Source: a virus
Reading direction: 5' to 3' (one strand)
Length of the DNA: 29,034 bases
Virus record (IMG/VR): IMGVR_UViG_3300046006_002742
Location: 1-29,034 of that record
In this document: positions 16,284 through 22,797 of the stretch, one piece after another
How positions within the stretch are numbered: position 1 is the stretch's first letter
Layout of the letters: each line of letters begins with the position of its first letter
The notes under the pieces: generated by a model
Seen by the model: the letters and a program-made list of their open reading frames with translations, nothing else
Told to the model about the DNA's origin: nothing
Database searches by the model: none
Program-made: the position numbers and the translations under genes

Positions 16284-16342
16284 AAAATTAACCAATATAA
16301 AGAAGCAAAGCAAATTTAATTCCAAGAAGTTATTAACAATTA
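16284..16342 (-). repeat. 59-bp intergenic element, copy B (upstream of prs)
   Basis: Ungapped partner of 13908-13966, again beginning at the stop codon of the upstream gene and ending in the leader of a NAD-metabolism gene. On the transcribed strand it contains TAAATTTG (complement of 16311-16318), matching TAnnTTTG. It then has the conserved TTTGCTTTGCTTCTTTA tract and ATTGGTTAATTTT, about 20 nt before the ATG. Because the stop codon TAA lies within the duplicated unit, the copy arose by duplication or both copies are kept by selection. Confidence 0.7.
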
Positions 16343-16627
16343 GTAATTTTCACTTCCTTCAAGATCCGTTGGCGGTTCAGTTGGTTTGATTGGCATTTCT
16401 TCAATCATTTTAACAATAGTCTCACCAGCAAGTTTAATGCCATGTTCTGTGCCTTTTCTATACGCATTGTAATTTGTAATAGCAACACCTATGATTATCA
16501 TAAACATTCCAATAGCATGCCAAGGTCTTTCACACTTAAAAGTAAATGGTGAAAAAGTAATTGTTGTATTTGCTAACCAAAAGAAGCAAATAACAGTTAA
16601 GATTATTGTAAAGATCATATATTTCAT
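16340..16627 (-). CDS. Small two-helix membrane protein, unknown
   Basis: A 95-residue protein with two hydrophobic segments (about 3-25 and 39-57) separated by a short loop with Lys, Glu and Arg. A polar C-terminal tail ends in Pro/Glu/Thr-rich sequence (KPTEPPTDLEGSE). No family is recognised. It follows an 81-codon gene by 2 nt and is the last gene before the prs promoter element. Small inner-membrane proteins are common among phage accessory genes (exclusion, lysis control), but no such role can be assigned. Confidence 0.7.
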   Translation of the reverse strand: MKYMIFTIILTVICFFWLANTTITFSPFTFKCERPWHAIGMFMIIIGVAITNYNAYRKGTEHGIKLAGETIVKMIEEMPIKPTEPPTDLEGSENY

Positions 16628-16629
16628 AA

Positions 16630-16875
16630 TTAGTTATTAAAGTTCCACTTATTCATTATTTCTTCAACCCGAGTATCAAGTTGCTTGCGTAAGATTGCCA
16701 ATTCATTAACCATTGGTAGCGGTCCTTGCCAAACGATTTCTCGTTGTAAATTATTATCATGGTCAATAAAATAGATATACATTCTAGGACCAATCTTTGC
16801 AATATCAAACTTGGTAGGTTTTAAAGCTGGATATGTTTCAGCAATAAATTTCTTTAAGTCTTTAGCGCTATTCAT
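16630..16875 (-). CDS. Small unknown protein
   Basis: An 81-residue soluble protein with a Lys-rich helix at the start, a beta-like centre (KIGPRMYIYFIDHDNNLQREIVW) and a C-terminal helix (LAILRKQLDTRVEEIMNKW). No family is recognised. Its start overlaps the preceding KTSC-like gene by 8 nt and the membrane-protein gene follows after 2 nt, so all belong to the gp44 transcript. The tight overlap supports translation. Confidence 0.68.
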   Translation of the reverse strand: MNSAKDLKKFIAETYPALKPTKFDIAKIGPRMYIYFIDHDNNLQREIVWQGPLPMVNELAILRKQLDTRVEEIMNKWNFNN

Positions 16876-17182
16876 TATCTTCGATTTTTACCATGTCTTT
16901 GCCATCCTTATACGTATTACGTACTTCAGCTAAAAAGAATTTACCTTGAGATTCAGCAGAGCAAAATTCTTTATATGTTTCAGGCATGAATTTAGAATAC
17001 TTATACTTCTTATCATTATTAAAAGTAACTGTAAACTCATACTTTAAAGCATCGTAAGTAGTTTCTTTTAACAATGAAGAAGTCCACGTTTTAGTTTCAG
17101 GAACATATTCACGTGCATAGTCTCTCATGATTTGGTCTAATGAAACGTGTTCATCAGAACTTACTGGTATAGGATTTTCCAT
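16868..17182 (-). CDS. KTSC-domain-like small protein
   Basis: A 104-residue protein. Residues about 34-92 look like a KTSC domain: a YDALKYEFTVTFNNDKKYKYSKF beta-hairpin, then MPETYKEFCSAESQGKFFLAEVRNTY, matching the usual VPxxVYxxFxxAxSKGxFFxxxIRxxY pattern. The N-terminus (about 30 residues) is extra. KTSC domains are widespread in phages and bacteria, sometimes attached to lysyl-tRNA synthetases, with unclear function. It starts 1 nt after the gp44 stop codon, so it is co-translated with the clamp loader, where T4 has gp62. Confidence 0.68.
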   Translation of the reverse strand: MENPIPVSSDEHVSLDQIMRDYAREYVPETKTWTSSLLKETTYDALKYEFTVTFNNDKKYKYSKFMPETYKEFCSAESQGKFFLAEVRNTYKDGKDMVKIEDNE

Positions 17183-17183
17183 A

Positions 17184-18131
17184 TTACGAATTTAAAATGA
17201 TTTGAGTTTCAAATACCGCAGCAAGCATCGTAATACAAGGATCAATCACATGTACTCGTTGTGCTTGGTAATGTGCAATCTTAATTAAGATTTGTGGCAC
17301 CTTAGCAAATTTGGTAGGATGATTATCTCGAATGTAATCAGGAAGCTCTTGTCCTAATGCATGAAGCACATCATCAACTTTGCTGCTATAATTTGTCATT
17401 AAGAATTTATAGTTCTCTTGCGAATTTGGAGCTCCAAGTACAAGATCAAAAACATCACGATATGAATAGTTTAATTTCCTAACATCTTCAGGTTTAATTT
17501 CCTTAACACCTTGAACATGGAATGTTTGAATTTTGTTTACGATAGAACGCATATCAGGAAAATTTCTTTTCACAAATTCTATTACTGCTTCTTTACTAAT
17601 TTCAATACCGCAAGCTCTAAAGATTTGGTATGATCTTTTAATAAACTCAACCATTACTTCTTTTTCTTCTTCTTTACTTAAAAAGTCAAAAGGTATACAA
17701 GTAAATCTTGATTGAACCGGGTCTGGTACTTTATTAATGTAATTACAAGTTCCAATGAATCTTGCGTTATTAGCAAATTTCTCAATCGTTGCTCTAAGAG
17801 CTTTATAGAATTGATCACTTGCTCCGTCCATCTCATCAAGAATAACTACTTTAAATTTCTCAGCGCCATCAAGAAGACTTATGGTAGAACACCATGTAGA
17901 GATCTTATCACGGATTACATCAACCGAGCTTTCATCGGATACATTGATATAAAGTGTTGGGAATGATTGTGCTAATACTTTTGCTAAAGAAGTTTTTCCT
18001 AATCCTGCCGAACCATAGAACAAATAGTTCTGATGTAATTCGCCATCTCCTAATGCTTGTCTGATTCTTAAAGGAAGAATCATCTGGTCCAAATTCTTTG
18101 GACGATACTTTTCTGTAAATAGTTGTGCCAT
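17184..18131 (-). CDS. 44: Sliding-clamp loader large subunit (T4 gp44-like AAA+ ATPase)
   Basis: Uses ATP to open the gp45 clamp and load it at primer-template junctions. The clamp also activates late transcription in T4. The 315 residues compare with 319 in T4 gp44. It shows EKYRPKNLDQMILP (7-20), Walker A GSAGLGKT (40-47), Walker B VVILDE (95-100), sensor 1 TCN (128-130) and the SRF arginine finger (141-143), then the helical lid and collar domain. The gene order exonuclease, gp44, KTSC protein differs from T4. The small subunit is not adjacent; the best candidate is at 8250-8657. Confidence 0.95.
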   Translation of the reverse strand: MAQLFTEKYRPKNLDQMILPLRIRQALGDGELHQNYLFYGSAGLGKTSLAKVLAQSFPTLYINVSDESSVDVIRDKISTWCSTISLLDGAEKFKVVILDEMDGASDQFYKALRATIEKFANNARFIGTCNYINKVPDPVQSRFTCIPFDFLSKEEEKEVMVEFIKRSYQIFRACGIEISKEAVIEFVKRNFPDMRSIVNKIQTFHVQGVKEIKPEDVRKLNYSYRDVFDLVLGAPNSQENYKFLMTNYSSKVDDVLHALGQELPDYIRDNHPTKFAKVPQILIKIAHYQAQRVHVIDPCITMLAAVFETQIILNS

Positions 18132-18133
18132 GT

Positions 18134-18157
18134 AATTTATATACTTTAGGGTATACC
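18134..18157 (-). promoter_or_regulatory. TATA-like element and GGTATACC palindrome upstream of gp44
   Basis: The 41-bp gap before gp44 contains AGTATATAAATT (transcribed strand, 18145-18134), which resembles T4 TATAAATA, and just upstream the 8-bp palindrome GGTATACC (18150-18157). The element ends 2 nt before the ATG, so a transcript starting from it would be leaderless. It may simply be an AT-rich translation leader. Confidence 0.25.
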
Positions 18158-18172
18158 TTAGTTCTTAATTTC

Positions 18173-18853
18173 TTAATATTGTTTTCTTAATAATTCAATT
18201 ACGTCCCAAGCATCTTCAACTGCATTGTGTGTAACTATTTCAGGTAAACCTGCTCTGCTTTTACATTCCGATAAGTTAGGTAAAGAATTGTCTTTAGTCC
18301 AGTCAACGAATAAAACTGCAGGATCTATAACTCGTTGTTGGATACGAATAAGTTTTTTCCAATTAGGTAGTCTTTCAAGGAATAACTTATCAAATGTTCC
18401 GAAGTTTTTACCAGCCACTGTAATCACAACAGGTTTAGTTCTTAAGTTAACCATCGGCACTATTTTCCCACCAACTAATTTAACTTGTTGCCCAACGTTA
18501 ATATCTTGAGTTCTTTCACTTGAGATTCCATTTAGATATAAGAATTGGAATATTGCTTCAGCAACTGCTTCTTCTTGTAAAAATTGCATACCTGTAAAAT
18601 GAACCATGTCGTTTTTCTCATCTTGGTCAACTGCAGTCTGATAACTGTTAATCGTTTCGATTAAATCAGCATTCATATTAATTGCATACGGAGATCCAGA
18701 GATTCTATCTCTTAAGATTGCTATATGTAATTTTGGAATTTCATCAAACGGAAGTTTCTTTGATGTATCCTCTAAGATTATCCCAACGGATAAAATCTGG
18801 TCATTCTCTGAGTCAATTCCAGTAGTCTCGATATCTATGCTTAGATATTTCAT
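18173..18853 (-). CDS. DnaQ-like 3'-5' exonuclease
   Basis: A 226-residue DEDD-superfamily exonuclease of the DEDDh type: Exo I IDIETTG (6-12; D7, E9), Exo II AGKNFGTFDKLFL (147-159; D155) and Exo III THNAVEDAWD (208-217; H209, D214). Likely roles are trimming DNA or RNA 3' ends, proofreading in trans, or degrading short RNAs. A long stretch between Exo I and Exo II (about 45-140) includes a beta-rich segment (NVGQQVKLVGGKIVPMV). The gene lies between the portal terminator and the clamp loader, so it probably belongs to the replication transcript. Confidence 0.87.
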   Translation of the reverse strand: MKYLSIDIETTGIDSENDQILSVGIILEDTSKKLPFDEIPKLHIAILRDRISGSPYAINMNADLIETINSYQTAVDQDEKNDMVHFTGMQFLQEEAVAEAIFQFLYLNGISSERTQDINVGQQVKLVGGKIVPMVNLRTKPVVITVAGKNFGTFDKLFLERLPNWKKLIRIQQRVIDPAVLFVDWTKDNSLPNLSECKSRAGLPEIVTHNAVEDAWDVIELLRKQY

Positions 18854-18877
18854 ATATGTATAGTTTTAAATTATATG

Positions 18878-18885
18878 CAAATATA
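18878..18885 (-). promoter_or_regulatory. Candidate TAnnTTTG promoter element for the exonuclease/gp44 transcript
   Basis: The transcribed strand reads TATATTTG directly after the portal terminator and 24 nt before the exonuclease ATG. It fits the Bacteroidota -7 consensus. I see no convincing -33 TTG at the usual spacing, because the terminator stem lies there. Confidence 0.35.
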
Positions 18886-18886
18886 A

Positions 18887-18919
18887 ACAAAAAGTTCCGT
18901 AGTATTGCTACTACAGAAC
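18887..18919 (-). terminator. Intrinsic terminator after the portal gene
   Basis: On the transcribed strand GTTC-T-GTAGTA, loop GCAA, TACTAC-G-GAAC forms a stem of 4 + 6 bp with one mismatch. It is followed directly by TTTTTGTTT. It starts 26 nt after the portal stop codon and ends the late portal transcript before the exonuclease promoter. Confidence 0.85.
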
Positions 18920-18944
18920 CAAAAGTTTTTAACAAATGTTTTAT

Positions 18945-20564
18945 TTAGAATCCACCAGCTCCGCCGCCTTGGCCTGCTTGTATATCTTGTTGTTGTTTCA
19001 TATAAGCAAGATCTTCAATTTCTTGTTTCTTATTTAATCTAGCGTTTTCTGTAATATCAGAAGGATCTAATTTAAGATATTTCTCAACTACAAATTGTGC
19101 ATTAAAGTAAGGCACATCAACGTCCATTCCTGAAGCATCTTTACGTTTAATCATAATACCCATCATTTCAGTTACAAATTCAATTCTTTGCTTCATGATT
19201 TCCATTGTTTTTAATTCTTCGAAGATATTATCAGCGTTGAATTTTAAAGCAAGTGTAGATTTGAATAATTCGTCTTCAGCAAGTTCAGGGTGTAAAAGAC
19301 CTATTTGAATAAATAAAGGCTTAAGAAGAACTTCTTGGAATACAGATCTTAAACGGTTAACGAATTTAGCAAAACGGATTTCATCACGATTTGTACTATC
19401 CGCGGACATACTGATATTACCTCCACCAGACTGTTGGTCAAAACGTGAGAACGGTATTTTAGAATCTTCTTGAAGTTTAACTTTAAAGTATCCAACGATA
19501 TCATTATTACTAAGGTCATAACCTTCACCACCCATAACTGAGATATCTGGTTGCTCGCCATTCTTAGATGGGAACAGGTAGTTTTTGTAAAACTGCATAG
19601 ATGGAGAACCATTTACTGAAAGTTCACCAGATTCATAGTTTAAATTAATGTCCTCTTTGTAGATTGACATCATTTCAGCTAATGATTCTTTCGCTTTCTG
19701 TGGAGATTTTGTACCAATTGGAACAACCATCTTCATACGGAATGATGAGTTCATGATATTCCAAATGATACGTGAGTTTTCCATTATACGTAACAAGTTG
19801 AAAGAACGAACTAATCTTTCTACATAAGATACACGAGAAGTAAAGTTACCTTTAGCATATGATATGTAAATAATCTGAGAGTCAAGAAGTACTCTTTTCA
19901 TTGAAGGAATATCTTCGTACTGAACCCAAATCTTTTTATAATTTCCGTCTCCTGATTTTTCAACACCAGGTCTAAGTGATGTAGGGTCTAATTCTTTAAA
20001 ACCTACAATGTTTTTCCCGTCCGGGTCAAAAATAATCTCAAAGGAAAGGAAACCGTCAATTAAAAATTGTCTAAAGTAACCCCAACCATCATGACCTTCA
20101 TTAAAGTGAAAGTGAGAATAAATCTTTTTAAACTCTGTATTAATTTCGTTGCAGATATCATCAACCTTGTCTGGCGATAGTATTTCTTTTACCTTTGAAA
20201 CGTCAGGACGAACAAAGTAATTTCCTTCATCATAAACAATTGCTTCATCAGAAAGCGTATCAAGAATAAATTCTATCTCACCATTCATTGCAAATTTACG
20301 TAAGTAATCTCTACGAGATTTGTAATCTTTATCAAAGAAGGCAATAAACTTCTTAGCTCCTACATCGGATAATGCAAGTGAGTATAAAAATTCTTCGGGC
20401 AAATAACCCTGATTTCCAAATTCTGCTTCAGTTACACCGACAGCCCTAGACTGTTTGATAACCATATCCTCGTACCTCATTCCAAGGTTTGCGAGGTTTT
20501 TCAGACTTTTAGATAACTGTCCGAAAATAGGATTGACTCCAACTCTATCGATAAAACCTGCCAT
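18945..20564 (-). CDS. 20: Portal protein (T4 gp20-like)
   Basis: Dodecameric head-tail vertex protein through which the terminase packages DNA. The 539 residues compare with 524 in T4 gp20. Portal-type features include the N-terminal GVNPIFGQLSKSLKNLANLGMRYED, the SFEIIFDPDGKNIVGFKELDP clip/wing region (about 175-195), and the tunnel segment MQFYKNYLFPSKNGEQPDISVMGG, typical of the gp20 YWLPRREGG-like site. A QQSGGG loop and a helical C-terminus ending in a Gln/Gly tail follow. The gene is separated by about 15 kb of replication and accessory genes from the terminase-sheath block, unlike T4 where gp20 closes the 17-18-19-20 run. Its start is flanked by a late-promoter hairpin and its end by a strong terminator. 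Confidence 0.92.
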   Translation of the reverse strand: MAGFIDRVGVNPIFGQLSKSLKNLANLGMRYEDMVIKQSRAVGVTEAEFGNQGYLPEEFLYSLALSDVGAKKFIAFFDKDYKSRRDYLRKFAMNGEIEFILDTLSDEAIVYDEGNYFVRPDVSKVKEILSPDKVDDICNEINTEFKKIYSHFHFNEGHDGWGYFRQFLIDGFLSFEIIFDPDGKNIVGFKELDPTSLRPGVEKSGDGNYKKIWVQYEDIPSMKRVLLDSQIIYISYAKGNFTSRVSYVERLVRSFNLLRIMENSRIIWNIMNSSFRMKMVVPIGTKSPQKAKESLAEMMSIYKEDINLNYESGELSVNGSPSMQFYKNYLFPSKNGEQPDISVMGGEGYDLSNNDIVGYFKVKLQEDSKIPFSRFDQQSGGGNISMSADSTNRDEIRFAKFVNRLRSVFQEVLLKPLFIQIGLLHPELAEDELFKSTLALKFNADNIFEELKTMEIMKQRIEFVTEMMGIMIKRKDASGMDVDVPYFNAQFVVEKYLKLDPSDITENARLNKKQEIEDLAYMKQQQDIQAGQGGGAGGF

Positions 20565-20618
20565 ATATGTTTAGTTTGTTTAGTTTATATATTCATTATC
20601 ATCCACCGGGCGTTTTAT
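20551..20618 (-). promoter_or_regulatory. Late promoter motif inside a hairpin adjoining the portal start codon
   Basis: On the transcribed strand ATAAAACGCC (20618-20609) can pair with GGCAGGTTTTAT (20562-20551): 7 bp, a 2-nt AG bulge, then 3 bp that include the last G of the ATG. The loop holds GAATATATAAAC (20594-20583), which ends 18 nt before the start codon. It has the same architecture as the neck-gene leader. The 5' arm lies in the end of the upstream gene. Confidence 0.5.
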
Positions 20619-21336
20619 ACTTCTTTTGCGCCGTTAATGCCTTAGTGGAATCTTTATTATTAAGTTCACTCCTGTTTAATATCTCCATTCTTGACTTTGC
20701 ATAAAGCTGATACACATAAGCAACTGCTTTACCTGCTAATTCACGCGGAACAAAATACGGAACCATCTCAAAATCTTCAACTTCAATTAAGACTGGGTTT
20801 TTAATTTGTGTGATATCATAATTTCTTACAGCAAAAGCTAATCCAATCTTAGAATTTTTATCAAAGTTACTAGCCATAAAAAACCAATTAGTAACCAACT
20901 TATTAATTACTTTCATAGAAGCTAGTCTATCATCGTCACTCATTTCATCTGCAATCTTGTATGCGTCTCCAAAGATTCGGTAAGCTGTATCTATAAACTG
21001 TGCTTTTGCTTTCTCTGGAAGGAAATTAAGGTTCACACCTTGAACTATGTGCATGCCTGATGATGGTGATATAAACTCTCCTATAATATAAACCATAGGA
21101 CGTTTATCATAAAAATCTAATACATCGGCACCGTGCGGCATATACTGATATGTATAAATTCGGCCGGGCATAAAAAATTTAAGTTGTCTTGCCTTAAATC
21201 TTTCAGTTTGCTCAATGATCCAATAGTTTGTAAAAGGTTCTTTAAAGTACTTATCATTAAAGTATTGAAAAGATTCCTTGCGCAGCTGTTCTTTATCTTG
21301 AGCATCATCATAACGCTCCATGAATGTCTTTTTCAT
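20599..21336 (-). CDS. Unknown probable virion or head-tail assembly protein
   Basis: A 245-residue protein with N-terminal charged helices. The core PGRIYTYQYMPHGADVLDFYDKRPMVYIIGEF (57-88) is followed by GVNLNFLPEKAKAQFID (100-116), helices, and a short basic tail. The pattern of a YxY-xP-x(n)-YDxxPMV strand followed by GxNLxFLP recalls a conserved T4-like phage family, which I think has been labelled DNA end protector gp2 in some genomes. I am not sure of that name. In T4, gene 2 is next to gene 4, and here it overlaps gp4 by 4 nt (ATGA), which fits. Treat the function as unassigned. Confidence 0.55.
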   Translation of the reverse strand: MKKTFMERYDDAQDKEQLRKESFQYFNDKYFKEPFTNYWIIEQTERFKARQLKFFMPGRIYTYQYMPHGADVLDFYDKRPMVYIIGEFISPSSGMHIVQGVNLNFLPEKAKAQFIDTAYRIFGDAYKIADEMSDDDRLASMKVINKLVTNWFFMASNFDKNSKIGLAFAVRNYDITQIKNPVLIEVEDFEMVPYFVPRELAGKAVAYVYQLYAKSRMEILNRSELNNKDSTKALTAQKKYKTPGG

Positions 21337-21830
21337 CGTGGTACTGCTTTAAATAAGAAATCTTCAGTTACGATGATAAATTTATAACCGATGGACTCAG
21401 CATGTATTTTTGCTGCTGAAAATTTTGCTGTGTTAATGATAAAAGTTTTAGCCGCATAGTTAAAACTTTTAAGTTTACTTGTAGTCTGTATGCCTTCATA
21501 CACAGGGCGGAGTAAAGAAGCAGCTGGTTTAACTTCAACTAAATAGTCTTGTTCAACTTCGTCTTTAACTGCTCTCATATAAAAGTCTATATAATAATCA
21601 TGAGTCTTTCCATCTATAGGACTAACATATTTAATAGGGAATGGTTCTGATGACCATTTTAATACGTTAGTAGAATCATCACAATACCTACAAAACTTAT
21701 ATTCCCATGAGGAGCGATAGATGATCTTTGTGGGATCACCTATATACTTCTCTGGGTTATTTAGTGTGTAATAGCCTTGGCGGAATTTGCTTTTAGCTGT
21801 AGGCTTGTTTGATTTTATATCAGATGCCAT
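21333..21830 (-). CDS. 4: Head completion protein (T4 gp4-like, TnsA-type nuclease fold)
   Basis: The 165-residue protein matches the gp4 (gp50/65) family. NPEKYIGDPTKIIYRSSWEYKF (25-46) corresponds to the NPxKYxGDxxKIxYRSSWE motif, followed by VLKWSSEPFPIKYVSPIDGKTHDYYIDF (57-83) and YLVEVKP (96-102). The acidic residues E43, D82, E99 and K101 fit an E...D...ExK nuclease centre of the TnsA/PD-(D/E)XK type. In T4 the product is needed to finish packaged heads. The gene overlaps the sigma-factor gene upstream by 11 nt and its downstream partner by 4 nt. Confidence 0.85.
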   Translation of the reverse strand: MASDIKSNKPTAKSKFRQGYYTLNNPEKYIGDPTKIIYRSSWEYKFCRYCDDSTNVLKWSSEPFPIKYVSPIDGKTHDYYIDFYMRAVKDEVEQDYLVEVKPAASLLRPVYEGIQTTSKLKSFNYAAKTFIINTAKFSAAKIHAESIGYKFIIVTEDFLFKAVPR

Positions 21831-22164
21831 AGAAATTTTCGTTGTTAATAGAAACTTGGTCTAAAGAACTTAATGGGTGTAATTTCCTCCATCCTTTAGC
21901 AAACCCATTCTTCAACATTTGCGTGTAATACGCAAAAGGATATTTAGATTTCTCTGGATTGTAGCTTTTCCAATATCGGATAACATCCATCATCGCAAAC
22001 GCAATACAATCTTTTCTATCTTCTTCATCTTTATATCGAAATTTCTTTGACATTTCTTTTGCCATTCTTTGAAAGATTTCGATAGCGCGTGGAGTTAATA
22101 CTCCCTTTTCTAATGATAATAGAACTTCTTTTTTAAGTTCTTCGGGTTCTACGTAATTTGCCAT
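21820..22164 (-). CDS. 55: Late-transcription sigma factor (T4 gp55-like), minimal form
   Basis: A 114-residue helical protein. Residues 36-92 resemble the core of T4 gp55: MSKKFRYKDEEDRKDCIAFAMMDVI aligns in layout with its [25 protein letters not shown] helix, and YNPEKSKYPFAYYTQMLKNGFAKGW with [25 protein letters not shown]. This is the sigma region 2-like part that directs RNA polymerase to TATA-only late promoters. T4 gp55 has 185 residues, so this one is short. Its C-terminus ends in NENFYGI, which could be a clamp-binding tail, though that is speculative. A late sigma agrees with the shared ATATATA motifs upstream of virion genes in this window. Confidence 0.8.
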   Translation of the reverse strand: MANYVEPEELKKEVLLSLEKGVLTPRAIEIFQRMAKEMSKKFRYKDEEDRKDCIAFAMMDVIRYWKSYNPEKSKYPFAYYTQMLKNGFAKGWRKLHPLSSLDQVSINNENFYGI

Positions 22165-22797
22165 TTATTTGTTGATTATGGTAGATGCTCCCTCTGCTTC
22201 GCTTTCAAGACTTTTTACGTATGTGTTTAATTCACCCATGCACTTATCAATAGATTCATGTGATAACGCAGAATTGTCTTTAACAAATAATTGTAGCTCT
22301 TCAAGGTTTGAGACGATTTCTTTTATACGCTCAGTTAACCTATCAATTACAGCCCCAACTTTATCAGGCGTATTCTCTCCGGTTTTTGGATTATTAGTTG
22401 CATCAATTTCAGAATTATATACACCAGTTTCAAATAGTTCTACAGGCACGATAAATGCTTTCTTAACTTTAAGTTTTGTATCACCATGAAGTATTTCGAT
22501 AGAGTCTTCATCTCCACCTTTTGTAAAGTCTAAAGCATTAATCATAATCTCGGTATCAGGAACTAAACCAGCGCCTGCGCCGTTTACACCAATCTTACCT
22601 TTTACATACTGCTTGGCCTCTCGAACTCCAACCGATCCACCGTCTTGCTGAGTATTCAGCTCGAGGTCATTTCCCGGTTTAGCTTGAGAGGCCTTTTTAG
22701 TTACTTCTATTTCTGTTGGATCTACAATTGCTGTAGAGCCGTCTTCATATTGTATAGTTAGAGATCGGTCTGCTGTGTTAGTACCTGTTACTCTTGC
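22165..22797 (-). CDS. Downstream frame reached by candidate -1 frameshift (C-terminal extension)
   Basis: This frame is open for 210 codons from the slippery site to TAA. The first 84 codons contain no ATG, GTG or TTG, and an in-frame TGA lies just upstream at 22815-22813. The first available start is the ATG at 22545, which would give a 126-residue protein lacking a well-formed upstream half. That upstream half looks coding: ARVTGTNTADRSLTIQYEDG resembles a small beta-barrel strand pair, followed by a Gln/Gly/Asn linker. The C-terminal part is a charged helix (DRLTERIKEIVSNLEELQLF) likely to form a coiled coil. I read it as the extension of the 528-codon gene, produced by frameshifting, transcript slippage, or a homopolymer error in the sequence. 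Confidence 0.7.
   Translation of the reverse strand, partial: ARVTGTNTADRSLTIQYEDGSTAIVDPTEIEVTKKASQAKPGNDLELNTQQDGGSVGVREAKQYVKGKIGVNGAGAGLVPDTEIMINALDFTKGGDEDSIEILHGDTKLKVKKAFIVPVELFETGVYNSEIDATNNPKTGENTPDKVGAVIDRLTERIKEIVSNLEELQLFVKDNSALSHESIDKCMGELNTYVKSLESEAEGASTIINK

Noticed and set aside
22165-22545. Independent 126-residue gene starting at the ATG at 22545
   Set aside because: The same frame is open for 84 coding-like codons upstream without any start codon, back to a slippery site in the preceding gene. The ATG is probably internal. Internal initiation cannot be excluded.
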